NCBI RefSeq assembly: GCF_010119235.1
Contig: NZ_JAAATZ010000001.1
Location: 3,130,501 to 3,194,500 of the forward strand
Reading direction: 5' to 3'
Length of the DNA stretch: 64,000 bases
Source of the DNA: Flavobacterium phycosphaerae
GTDB taxonomy: Bacteria; Bacteroidota; Bacteroidia; Flavobacteriales; Flavobacteriaceae
Below the pieces are notes generated by a model. It saw nothing but the letters and a program-made list of their open reading frames with translations, searched no databases and had not been told where the DNA came from. Numbering within the stretch: position 1 is the stretch's first letter; every line of letters begins with the position of its first letter. Position numbers and translations under genes: made by a program. Of this stretch, positions 1-8,154 are shown in pieces.

Positions 1-3
1 AGC

Positions 4-816
4 TTAGTACTGCACAATTAATTCTTTGATTAATTGTCTTAGGTGCGGCTCGGCTGCTTGAGCAGCTTTCAATACCTCTTCATGCGTAATGGATTCTAAA
101 TGTTCCTCGCTGCCAATATCTGTAATAACCGAAATACCAAACGTTTCTAACTCCATATGACGCGCTACGATTACTTCGGGAACGGTAGACATTCCGACGC
201 AATCAGCCCCGATGGTTTTCACCATTTTGTATTCGTGCAAGGTTTCAAAAGTAGGTCCTTGCAATCCCATATAAACACCATCATGTACTTCAATAGCTGA
301 AGCTGTCGCTATAGCTTTAACCTTAGCAATCATGTTAAGACTATAAGGCTCGCTCATATTTACAAATCTTGGACCGAAACGAGAATCATTTTTACCTCTG
401 AGCGGATGCTCTGGCATCATGTTAATATGGTCTTTTATCAAAACAATTGAACCTACTTTATAAGCCGGATTTACACCACCTGAAGCATTAGATACAATTA
501 ATTTAGTCACTCCAATATATTTCATCACACGCACCGGGAAAGTAACCTCCTGCATAGAATACCCTTCATAATAATGAAATCTTCCTTGCATGGCTACTAC
601 TTTTTTATCACCAATGGTTCCAAAAACCAACGCTCCTTTGTGCCCTTCTACCGTAGAAACCGGAAAATTAGGAATCTCGTTATAAGGCAATGTAAATTCA
701 ATTTTTATATCATCGGTAAAACTCCCTAAACCGGAGCCTAAAATAACACCGTATTCCGGCGTAAAGTTGGTTTTGTTTTTTATGTAATTAACAGTTTCCT
801 GAACAAGTTCCCACAT
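4..816 (-). CDS. punA: purine-nucleoside phosphorylase
   Basis: Phosphorolysis of purine (deoxy)nucleosides to free base and (deoxy)ribose-1-phosphate, in cytosolic purine salvage. The 270 residues are the usual length of the trimeric PNP-I family. Visible marks are the N-terminal GSGLGSF phosphate-binding loop (about residues 27-33), a VEGHKG segment, the SNASGGVN motif near the middle and the MSTVPE segment of the base site. The start codon lies inside the end of lpxK, with a 29-base overlap, so the two are probably co-transcribed and translationally coupled. Whether it is PunA-like in specificity cannot be told from sequence alone; the family assignment is firm. Confidence 0.93.
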   Translation of the reverse strand: MWELVQETVNYIKNKTNFTPEYGVILGSGLGSFTDDIKIEFTLPYNEIPNFPVSTVEGHKGALVFGTIGDKKVVAMQGRFHYYEGYSMQEVTFPVRVMKYIGVTKLIVSNASGGVNPAYKVGSIVLIKDHINMMPEHPLRGKNDSRFGPRFVNMSEPYSLNMIAKVKAIATASAIEVHDGVYMGLQGPTFETLHEYKMVKTIGADCVGMSTVPEVIVARHMELETFGISVITDIGSEEHLESITHEEVLKAAQAAEPHLRQLIKELIVQY

Positions 817-1807
817 AGTTTAAAATAATTTGATCAAAAGTCTCTGAGTTGTTGACAAACTTGCTTTTGATAGGTAAATAATATAATTGCTCTTTTAAAA
901 TTTCAGTCTTCAAACGTACAAAATCCTTTTCGGTTGTAATAACAATTTTATCGTTCGCTTTATTTTTTATGTTCAATATTTCGCTTTCGCTAAAATCATG
1001 ATGGTCGGAAAAAACCATAATATCATCATTATCAGATTGCAAATATTCAAAAAAAGGTTTAGGCTTTGCAATTCCCGCGACCAAAACTTTAGCTTGTGAT
1101 TTTACAGCTGACACTTCCAAACTCGATGTAGTATTATAAGCTTTATCATCATAATCTATACAACTAAAAAATATCGGCACATTTAAACCAAGCTGCTTTT
1201 CAATTTTTTCCTGTGCAAGTTGAGAAATAGTAGGCGGACATTTAGTGACAATTATCATATTCGCTCTTTTGGCACCACTGCGGCTTTCCCGAAGATTTCC
1301 TGTAGGCAACATCCAGTCATCGCAAAACAAGTCGCCATAGGATGTCAGTAAAATATAAAATCCGGCTTTAACTTTGCGGTGTTGGTAAGCATCATCCAGC
1401 AAAATAACTTCCGGTCGGTCTTTCTGATTTAGTAATTGTGTAATCCCATTGCGTCGGTCAGCATCTACAGCCACCTGAATTTGAGGAAACTTTTGATAAT
1501 ACTGAAACGGTTCATCGCCTAATAGTTCCGCATTGCTGGTACTATCAGCCAAAATAAAGCCCTCGGATTTTCTTTTGTAGCCTCTGCTTAACGTTGCTAC
1601 TTTATATTTGGGCGACAACAACCGAATTAAATACTCTATCTGCGGAGTTTTTCCGGTACCACCTACACTAAGGTTTCCAACAGCAATCACCGGTATATCG
1701 AAAGAATAGGATTTCAGTATCCCTTTATCATAAAGATAATTTCTCAGAGAAGTCACCAAGCCATAAAGAATGGCAAAAGGAAAAAGTAATTTTCGCAACA
1801 AAATCAT
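788..1807 (-). CDS. lpxK: tetraacyldisaccharide 4'-kinase LpxK
   Basis: Membrane-associated kinase that phosphorylates the 4' position of the lipid A disaccharide precursor. The open frame runs upstream to 1930, but the methionine at 1805-1807 (MILLRKLLFP) is chosen. It gives the normal N-terminus with a hydrophobic membrane anchor of about 20 residues, and the extra 41 upstream residues are not LpxK-like and would run into the divergent gene. The Walker A loop (VGNLSVGGTGKTP, about residues 43-55) and the following LSRGYKRKS motif are typical of the family. The protein is 339 residues, normal for Bacteroidetes LpxK. The purine nucleoside phosphorylase gene overlaps its 3' end. Confidence 0.93.
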   Translation of the reverse strand: MILLRKLLFPFAILYGLVTSLRNYLYDKGILKSYSFDIPVIAVGNLSVGGTGKTPQIEYLIRLLSPKYKVATLSRGYKRKSEGFILADSTSNAELLGDEPFQYYQKFPQIQVAVDADRRNGITQLLNQKDRPEVILLDDAYQHRKVKAGFYILLTSYGDLFCDDWMLPTGNLRESRSGAKRANMIIVTKCPPTISQLAQEKIEKQLGLNVPIFFSCIDYDDKAYNTTSSLEVSAVKSQAKVLVAGIAKPKPFFEYLQSDNDDIMVFSDHHDFSESEILNIKNKANDKIVITTEKDFVRLKTEILKEQLYYLPIKSKFVNNSETFDQIILNYVGTCSGNC

Positions 1808-1828
1808 AGCACGAAAGTAACGATTTTT

Positions 1829-1836
1829 TATCTTTG
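1829..1836 (+). promoter_or_regulatory. candidate -7 element (TATCTTTG)
   Basis: An exact match to the Bacteroidetes -7 consensus TAnnTTTG lies 30 bases before the ATG at 1867. It sits in the short gap between the divergent lpxK and the secreted-protein gene. No clear -33 TTG was found at the expected spacing, so this is a partial match. Confidence 0.45.
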
Positions 1837-1866
1837 AATGAAAATTATTCAATTTACACTGCCCAA

Positions 1867-2436
1867 ATGAAATTCCGTTTAGTAAAAATCCTTTTGGTCT
1901 TATTGCTGATTGCTCCCGCAGCTTTTTCACAGGAAGCCGATAATGTGGCTATTTTGAAAATCATTTTTACCAAATACTACAAAAACGAAAAAGTCATTGC
2001 CAAAGGAAGATTACAACTGCTCAGTTTTTATTGCAAAAAAGCACCGAACAACGAGGAGGTTTTAGAAGTCATTTCAAAAAGTGATGTCCTGAAAAAAAAT
2101 GCCGACGAAATCAAAAAGCAAATCGATATCACTGTCAATGAGGATTGGGACAAAGAATATACTGCACTGTTTAACAATCAGAACCAGTATTTGAAAAGCA
2201 AAGTCAACGCCTGTCTGTCGTTTGAAGAATACAAAACCGTTTCCGACCGTCATGGGGAAAACAACCAACGCCTGATGATTGTCAGCAAACCGATTTATTT
2301 TGCCAAGAACAATTTAACTTTGGTAAAAGTGGCTTTTTACAGAAACATTGAACATAACAGCGGTAGCTTTTTATTGCTCGAAAAAGTAAACGGTCTTTGG
2401 ACTATTAAAGAATATTTAAACGAATGGGCGACTTAA
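1867..2436 (+). CDS. small secreted protein of unknown function
   Basis: I do not recognise a family. The ATG at 1867 is preferred over an upstream in-frame start at 1834 because it puts a classical signal peptide at the N-terminus: KFR, a hydrophobic LLVLLLIAPAAF core, and cleavage after AFS. The mature part of about 170 residues is lysine-rich and mainly helical-looking, with two cysteines and no recognisable catalytic motif. It ends with a LLLEKVNGLWTIKEY-like strand resembling NTF2-like or DUF4878-type lipoprotein tails; that is only a resemblance. The nif3-like gene follows after a short gap and may share its transcript. Confidence 0.7.
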   Translation: MKFRLVKILLVLLLIAPAAFSQEADNVAILKIIFTKYYKNEKVIAKGRLQLLSFYCKKAPNNEEVLEVISKSDVLKKNADEIKKQIDITVNEDWDKEYTALFNNQNQYLKSKVNACLSFEEYKTVSDRHGENNQRLMIVSKPIYFAKNNLTLVKVAFYRNIEHNSGSFLLLEKVNGLWTIKEYLNEWAT

Positions 2437-2470
2437 GTAGAACGCCGTTGGCAGAACGCAGATAAAAAAT

Positions 2471-3565
2471 ATGAAAATAAAAGAAATTCTCTCCGCCTTA
2501 GAAGAAATGACCCCTCTGGCTTATGCCGAAGACTTTGACAATGTAGGTTTGCTAGTAGGCGACAGCAATGCCGAAGCTACCGGAGTTTTGGTTTGTCACG
2601 ATGCTTTAGAAAGTGTAATTGATGAAGCTATAGTGAAGAACTGCAATATGGTGGTATGCTTCCATCCTATTCTTTTTTCGGGTTTGAAAAAAATCAACGG
2701 AAAGAATTATGTTGAGCGCGCCGTAATCAAAGCCATCAAAAACGACATTGCCATTTATGCTGTGCATACCGCATTAGACAATCATAAAAAGGGAGTCAAC
2801 AAAATATTTTGCGACGCGTTGGGTTTGACCAATACCAAAATTTTAGTACCCAAAAAGAACTTCATTCAAAAACTCATAACCTATACCATTCCGGAAAACG
2901 TAGAAAAATTGCGCAATGCGTTGTTCGAAGCCGGCGCCGGAAAGATTGGCAATTATGAAGATTGCAGTTTCAACTCAAAAGGCGTCGGAACCTATATGGG
3001 CAACGAAGACAGCAATCCGGAAATTGGCGAACGCTTTGAATTTGTTGAAAATGAGGAAATCAAAATCGAGGTGACTTTTGAAAAACATTTGCAGTCCAAA
3101 ATTCTAAAAGCTCTTTTCAAACATCATGTTTATGAAGAAGTGGCTTACGAAATTTATGATTTGCAAAATGCTCACCAAAACATAGGATTAGGCATGATGG
3201 GTGAACTCGAAAAACCCATGAGTGAAACCGACTTCCTTTCGCTGGTCAAAACCAAAATGCAATGCGGAGGCATTCGTCACAGTGCTTTACTTGGAAAACC
3301 TATCCAAAAAGTTGCCGTGCTGGGCGGTTCGGGCAGTTTCGCCATCAGCCAGGCCAAACAAGCCGGAGCCGATATTTTTTTAACCGCCGATTTAAAGTAC
3401 CATAACTTTTACGAAGCTGAAAATCAGTTGGTTTTAGCCGACATCGGGCACTTTGAAAGTGAAAGATTTACAAAAAATTATATTGTTGATTTTCTTAAGA
3501 AAAAAATCCTTAATTTTGCCATCATTTTTTCGGAAGAAAATACAAATCCCGTTAAGTACTTATAA
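2471..3565 (+). CDS. NIF3 / DUF34 family metal-binding protein
   Basis: NIF3 (YbgI/YqfO) family, often labelled 'GTP cyclohydrolase 1 type 2 homolog'; the cellular role is unsettled. The 364-residue length indicates the long form, with a CutA-like domain (about residues 130-230) inserted between the two halves of the dinuclear metal site. Metal-site segments visible are the FHP motif near residue 65, the AVHTALDN segment near 100, and the C-terminal ADLKYHNF and DIGHFESE segments. The usual HHP has become FHP here. The next gene starts 3 bases after the stop, so the two are very likely one operon. Confidence 0.9.
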   Translation: MKIKEILSALEEMTPLAYAEDFDNVGLLVGDSNAEATGVLVCHDALESVIDEAIVKNCNMVVCFHPILFSGLKKINGKNYVERAVIKAIKNDIAIYAVHTALDNHKKGVNKIFCDALGLTNTKILVPKKNFIQKLITYTIPENVEKLRNALFEAGAGKIGNYEDCSFNSKGVGTYMGNEDSNPEIGERFEFVENEEIKIEVTFEKHLQSKILKALFKHHVYEEVAYEIYDLQNAHQNIGLGMMGELEKPMSETDFLSLVKTKMQCGGIRHSALLGKPIQKVAVLGGSGSFAISQAKQAGADIFLTADLKYHNFYEAENQLVLADIGHFESERFTKNYIVDFLKKKILNFAIIFSEENTNPVKYL

Positions 3566-3568
3566 AAT

Positions 3569-4348
3569 ATGGCGACTACAAAAGAACTAAGTGTTGAAGA
3601 CAAATTGAGAGCTATCTACGACTTGCAAATCATAGATACAAGAATTGATGAAATCAGAAACGTTAGAGGAGAATTACCTTTAGAAGTGGAAGATTTAGAA
3701 GATGAAGTTACCGGTTTAAGCACTCGTTTAGATAAATTAAAAAGCGACTTGGTTGCGATTGAAGAACAAATCAAAACCAAAAAGAATGCTATCGAAGAGC
3801 ATCAAGCCGCAATAAAAAAATACACCGAACAACAAAAAAATGTTCGCAACAACAGAGAATTCAACTCGTTGACTAAAGAAGTAGAATTTCAGGAATTGGA
3901 AATCCAATTGGCTGAAAAACAAATCAAAGAATTGAAAGCTTCTATCGAGCACAAAAAAGAAGTGATATCAAGCTCTAAAGAAAGATTAGACCAAAAAACT
4001 TCGCATTTAAAACACAAAAAATCGGAACTAAACGATATCATGGCCGAAACCCAAAAAGAAGAAAACTTCTTAATGGAAAAATCTGCCGAATATGAAGCAC
4101 AAATCGAAGAGCGTTTGTTAGCGGCTTACAAAAGAATCCGTTCTAGCGTTCGCAACGGTTTAGCCGTAGTTTCAATAGAGCGTGGTGCGTCTGCCGGTTC
4201 GTTCTTTACCATTCCGCCACAAACACAGGTGGAAATTGCAGCCCGCAAAAAAATCATCACCGATGAGCACTCAGGAAGAATCTTAGTAGATGCTTCTCTA
4301 GCAGAAGAAGAAAGAGAAAAAATGCAACAATTATTTGCTCACCTATAA
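3569..4348 (+). CDS. coiled-coil protein of the C4 zinc-ribbon (CT398-like) family, cysteine-free
   Basis: The 259 residues begin with a long coiled-coil hairpin (about residues 10-180, rich in K, E, Q and L). A C-terminal domain has the layout of the zf-RING_7/CT398 family, including the RRSSVRNG, IPPQTQVEIA, RKKIITDEHSGRILVD order. In the usual family the C-terminal domain carries four zinc-binding cysteines. Here the whole protein contains no cysteine, with Ser, Ala or Asp where Cys would be expected. Relatives are proposed to bind RNA or secretion components, but the role is not established. It lies 3 bases after the nif3-like gene and is followed at once by a strong terminator. Confidence 0.85.
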   Translation: MATTKELSVEDKLRAIYDLQIIDTRIDEIRNVRGELPLEVEDLEDEVTGLSTRLDKLKSDLVAIEEQIKTKKNAIEEHQAAIKKYTEQQKNVRNNREFNSLTKEVEFQELEIQLAEKQIKELKASIEHKKEVISSSKERLDQKTSHLKHKKSELNDIMAETQKEENFLMEKSAEYEAQIEERLLAAYKRIRSSVRNGLAVVSIERGASAGSFFTIPPQTQVEIAARKKIITDEHSGRILVDASLAEEEREKMQQLFAHL

Positions 4349-4353
4349 TAATT

Positions 4354-4379
4354 AATCCCGATTCATTCGGGATTTTTTT
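4354..4379 (+). terminator. rho-independent terminator
   Basis: AATCCCGA (4354-4361) and TCGGGATT (4367-4374) form an 8-bp stem with a 5-base loop, followed by a run of seven T. The T-run ends directly at the ATG of the hydrolase gene at 4380. Confidence 0.85.
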
Positions 4380-5225
4380 ATGAAAAGAATACAACTGTTT
4401 ATCATTACCAAATCCATAGGCCTTTACCTCAATTGCCTGAGTTTTATCAATGCAGAGAAGGCCAAAACGATTGCTTACCAATTTTTCAGCGAACCCCGAA
4501 AAGGCAGGCTCAAAAAAGATAAACTTCCCAAAACATTACAATACAGCACCAAGGAAACATTTACCTATAATAACGAAAACTTTCAAACCTATATCTGGGA
4601 AGGCAACGACGACATCATTCTCTTAGTGCATGGCTGGGAAAGCAATGCCTCCCGTTGGAAAAAAATATTGCCTTACCTCAAAAAACTGCCCAATACCATC
4701 ATCGCCATTGATGCGCCTGCTCACGGTTTAACTGACGGAAAAGAATTCAATACGCCCAAGTACGCCGAGTTTATTCACGTTTTAACCCAAAAATACAACC
4801 CAAAAACGCTCATTGGTCATTCCATCGGTGGTGCCGCGATTACGTATTACCTGCACAAATACCGAAATGACCATGTCGAAAAAATTGTCTTGCTCGGCGC
4901 TCCGTCCAGCTTCAAAAGAATAAGCGATAATTTTATTGAAATGCTGAGCCTGAATGCCAAAATCCAAACCCTACTCGAAAATTACTATTTCGAAAGATTC
5001 AACATCCACGTCAATGATTTTGCCGGCCATTTATTCGCCTCCAACTTCCATCAAAAAGCCATCATTGCCCACGATTTGCAAGACAATATAATCTTGGTGG
5101 AGGAAGGCAGGAAGTACGCCCAAAACTGGAAAAATGCCACTTATATCGAAACCAACGGACTCGGGCACAGCATGCACAACGGCGACTTATATCAAAAAAT
5201 AGCCGATTTTATTGCAGAAGCGTAA
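4380..5225 (+). CDS. alpha/beta hydrolase
   Basis: Serine hydrolase of the alpha/beta fold, substrate unknown; probably an esterase or lipase-like cytosolic enzyme. The oxyanion HGW motif is at about residue 88, the nucleophile elbow GHSIGG near 145, and the C-terminal histidine in the GLGHS segment near 263. The length (281) fits the family. There is no signal peptide; the N-terminal 50 residues are a family-specific cap. The start codon touches the T-run of the preceding terminator, so a promoter must lie inside or upstream of that hairpin, or the true start is downstream. No downstream ATG before the conserved core looks better. Confidence 0.85.
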   Translation: MKRIQLFIITKSIGLYLNCLSFINAEKAKTIAYQFFSEPRKGRLKKDKLPKTLQYSTKETFTYNNENFQTYIWEGNDDIILLVHGWESNASRWKKILPYLKKLPNTIIAIDAPAHGLTDGKEFNTPKYAEFIHVLTQKYNPKTLIGHSIGGAAITYYLHKYRNDHVEKIVLLGAPSSFKRISDNFIEMLSLNAKIQTLLENYYFERFNIHVNDFAGHLFASNFHQKAIIAHDLQDNIILVEEGRKYAQNWKNATYIETNGLGHSMHNGDLYQKIADFIAEA

Positions 5226-5230
5226 ACCAT

Positions 5231-5270
5231 TTTTTGCTAAAGCAAAAATACCTGACAGCCACTGGCTGTC
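5231..5270. terminator. two tandem hairpins after the hydrolase gene
   Basis: The first hairpin pairs TTTTTGC (5231-5237) with GCAAAAA (5242-5248). The second pairs GACAGCC (5254-5260) with GGCTGTC (5264-5270). A short pyrimidine/T-rich stretch follows. They probably end the hydrolase transcript, but the T-run is imperfect. The rest of the gap up to the cyanophycin synthetase gene is AT-rich with nothing else recognised. Confidence 0.45.
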
Positions 5271-5478
5271 CTCCTTTTAATTTCAAATCATCGGGGCTAG
5301 ACAGGAATGGTCTTGATTTCTTGTATTCTAAAAAGCTGAAAATCAATACTAATCAATCCTTGCTTTTCTAATCCCTAATCTTTTTAGCTTTTCTGCAAAA
5401 AAAAGTGGTAGTAGAAAACAAATATTTCCTATTTTTAACAAAATCATTAGCATTTAGTATTATTAACCATCCCTAACT

Positions 5479-8102
5479 ATGAAGATTCTAAAAATACAAG
5501 CATTACGCGGACCGAATATTTGGAGTGTACAACGCAAAAAACTAATCCAAATGCGTTTGGACTTAGAAGAAATGGAACAATCACCCACTAATAAAATTGA
5601 AGGTTTCCGCGAACGTATAGAAGCCATGTTTCCCACCATGATTGAACACCGTTGCTCTGAAGGAACCAGAGGTGGCTTCTTCTCCCGAATTGAACGCGGT
5701 ACTTGGATGGGACATGTCATTGAACATATTGCTCTAGAAATTCAAACCCTGGCCGGCATGGAGACCGGTTTCGGAAGAACTCGGGAAACCAAAACTCCGG
5801 GAGTCTACAATGTAGTCTTTAGCTATACCGAAGAAAACGTTGGTATGTTTGCCGCCGAAAGCGCCGTAGCCATAGCCGAAGCCCTAATCGCCGGAACCTC
5901 TTATGATGTGGAAGCCGACATACAAAAAATGCGTGAAATCAGAGAGCGTGTGCGTCTTGGTCCTTCAACCGGCAGTATCGTTGACGAAGCCGTGGCTCGT
6001 GATATTCCCTGGATTCGTTTAGGCACTAATTCCTTAGTACAATTGGGCTACGGAATCAACCAAATGCGCTTTCAAGCCACCATTACCTGCAAAACCAGTA
6101 ATATAGCGGTTGACATTGCTTGTAATAAAGAAGAAACCAAACGCATGCTCGACTTAGCCTCTATACCGGTAGCTAGTGGTAGCATTTGTGTGGACGAAGA
6201 AGATTTAGAAAACACCATCAAAAAAATTGGGTATCCTATCGTTTTAAAACCCTTAGACGGGAATCACGGCAAAGGCGCTTCTATCAATGTAGTAACATGG
6301 GAAGATGCTGTTTCCGGATTGGCTTATGCTCAAAAATATAGCCGACGAGTGATTGTAGAAAAATTCATTACCGGCTTTGACTTCAGAGTACTGATCATTG
6401 ATAACAAATTGGTAGCCGCTGCCAAAAGAGTGCCGGCTCACGTAGTTGGAAACGGTACCGATACCATCCAAAAATTAATTGAAGAAACCAACAAAGACCC
6501 ACGACGCGGTTACGGACACGAAAACGTACTTACCGAAATTGATGTCGACCGAGATACATTAGATTTATTGGAAAAACTCAATTACACCGTTGATACCATT
6601 CCGAAAAATGGCGAAATCGTGTATTTGAAGTCAACAGCCAACCTCAGCACCGGCGGAACATCGGTAGATGTAACCGACATGATGCACCCGGAAAATATTT
6701 TCCTTTGCGAACGCATATCGCGTGTGATTGGGTTAGACATTTGCGGGGTAGATATCATGGCCGAAAACTTAACACAACCCTTAAAAGAAAACGGGGGTTG
6801 TATCTTGGAAGTTAATGCAGCACCCGGTTTCCGTATGCACTTAGCGCCTTCCGAAGGTTTGCCAAGAAACGTAGCAGCTCCGGTAATCGACATGTTGTAC
6901 CCTCCGGGAAAACCAAGTCGTATCCCAATTATAGCTGTTACCGGTACAAATGGTAAAACTACCACTACCCGATTGTTGGCACATATTGTAAAAAACAACG
7001 GCTATAAAGTTGGGTTCACCACTTCAGACGGGATTTATGTGCAAAACCACATGATGGAAAAAGGAGATACTACCGGACCCGTTTCTGCCGAATATATTTT
7101 GAAAGATCCTACTGTAGAATTTGCGGTATTAGAAACAGCCCGTGGCGGTATCCTTCGCTCCGGTTTGGGCTTCAGTCGCTGTGATATTGCTATTATCACC
7201 AATATACAGGAAGACCATTTGGGCTTGAGCGATATTCACACTTTAGATGATTTGGCTCGTGTAAAAGCAACCGTAGTTCGCTCAGTTAAAAAAGACGGCT
7301 GGGCCATTTTAAATGCCGAAGACGACCAATGTTTGAAAATTGCTAATGAACTTAGCTGCAACGTTGCTTACTTCAGTATGGATGAAAACAATGCGACCAT
7401 TCAGCAATTTGCCAAAGAAGGTAAAATTGTAGCGGTTTATGAAAACGGTTATATTACCATCAAAAAGGCGAATGGAAAATCCGTGTGGAACGTGCTACTC
7501 ATGTGCCATTAACGCTAGGTGGTAAAGCCAAATTCATGATTGCCAATGTACTGGCCGCTACTTTAGCTGCATATTTACAAGGATTTAAAACCGAAGACAT
7601 CAGTTTATCATTGCAAACGTTCATTCCGAGTGCAGCACAAACACCGGGTCGTATGAATATTTTTGAATTCAAAAAATTCAAAGTAATGATTGACTTTGCC
7701 CATAATCCATCAGGATATAAAGGGGTAGAAGAGTTTTTAGCTTCAGTGGAAGCGACCAAGAAAATCGGAATCATTGCCGGTGTTGGGGATCGTCGTGACG
7801 AAGACATCAAAGAATGTGCTACCATTGCGGCCCGCATGTTTGACCACATCATTATCCGTCAGGAGAAATACTTACGCGGTCGAACCGAAGAAGAAATCAT
7901 CGGCTTAATAATGGAAGGTATAGCGGCATCAGGCAAAACGATTACCCACGAAATCATTTCAAAAGAAACCGAAGCTATTAAACATGCCATCAACAGTGCA
8001 CAAGAAGGAACCTTCATTACTGCATTAAGCGATGTTGTAACCAATGCCATTGAAATTGTTCAAGAATATTTGGATAAAGAAAATGAAGATGGAAATGTAT
8101 AA
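5479..8102 (+). pseudogene. cphA: cyanophycin synthetase CphA, frameshifted
   Basis: Cyanophycin synthetase builds the Asp-Arg storage polymer with ATP. Domains in order are the N-terminal CphA-specific domain (about 1-210), ATP-grasp (about 220-470) and Mur-ligase-like domain with P-loop TGTNGKTTTT near 495. After the frame break come the Mur C-terminal segments DFAHNPSGYKG and GDRRDEDI. The first frame stops at 7512 and the second covers 7485-8102. Adding one A to the A5 run at 7462-7466 joins them as KKGEWKIRVERATHVP, giving about 874 residues, the normal length. Every domain is otherwise intact, so a sequencing error in the A-run is the simplest explanation. No cyanophycinase gene is adjacent. 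Confidence 0.9.
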
Positions 8103-8154
8103 GGATTTGCAATCACCGACTGCAAAAACCTCAACATAGCAAACTAAAGACACC

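Noticed and set aside
788..1930. Upstream start of lpxK at 1930
   Set aside because: The extra 41 residues are not LpxK-like and would overlap the signal-peptide region of the divergent gene; the Met at 1807 gives the normal N-terminus.
6582..6998. 138-residue minus-strand frame inside cphA
   Set aside because: It is antisense to conserved ATP-grasp and Mur-ligase coding sequence and shows no family, start region or ribosome site of its own.
5479..8102. Programmed frameshifting as the main explanation of the four frame breaks
   Set aside because: One break is at a G-run where no -1 slippery site is evident. The other families are not normally frameshifted and all four have the same single-base signature, so sequence error fits better.
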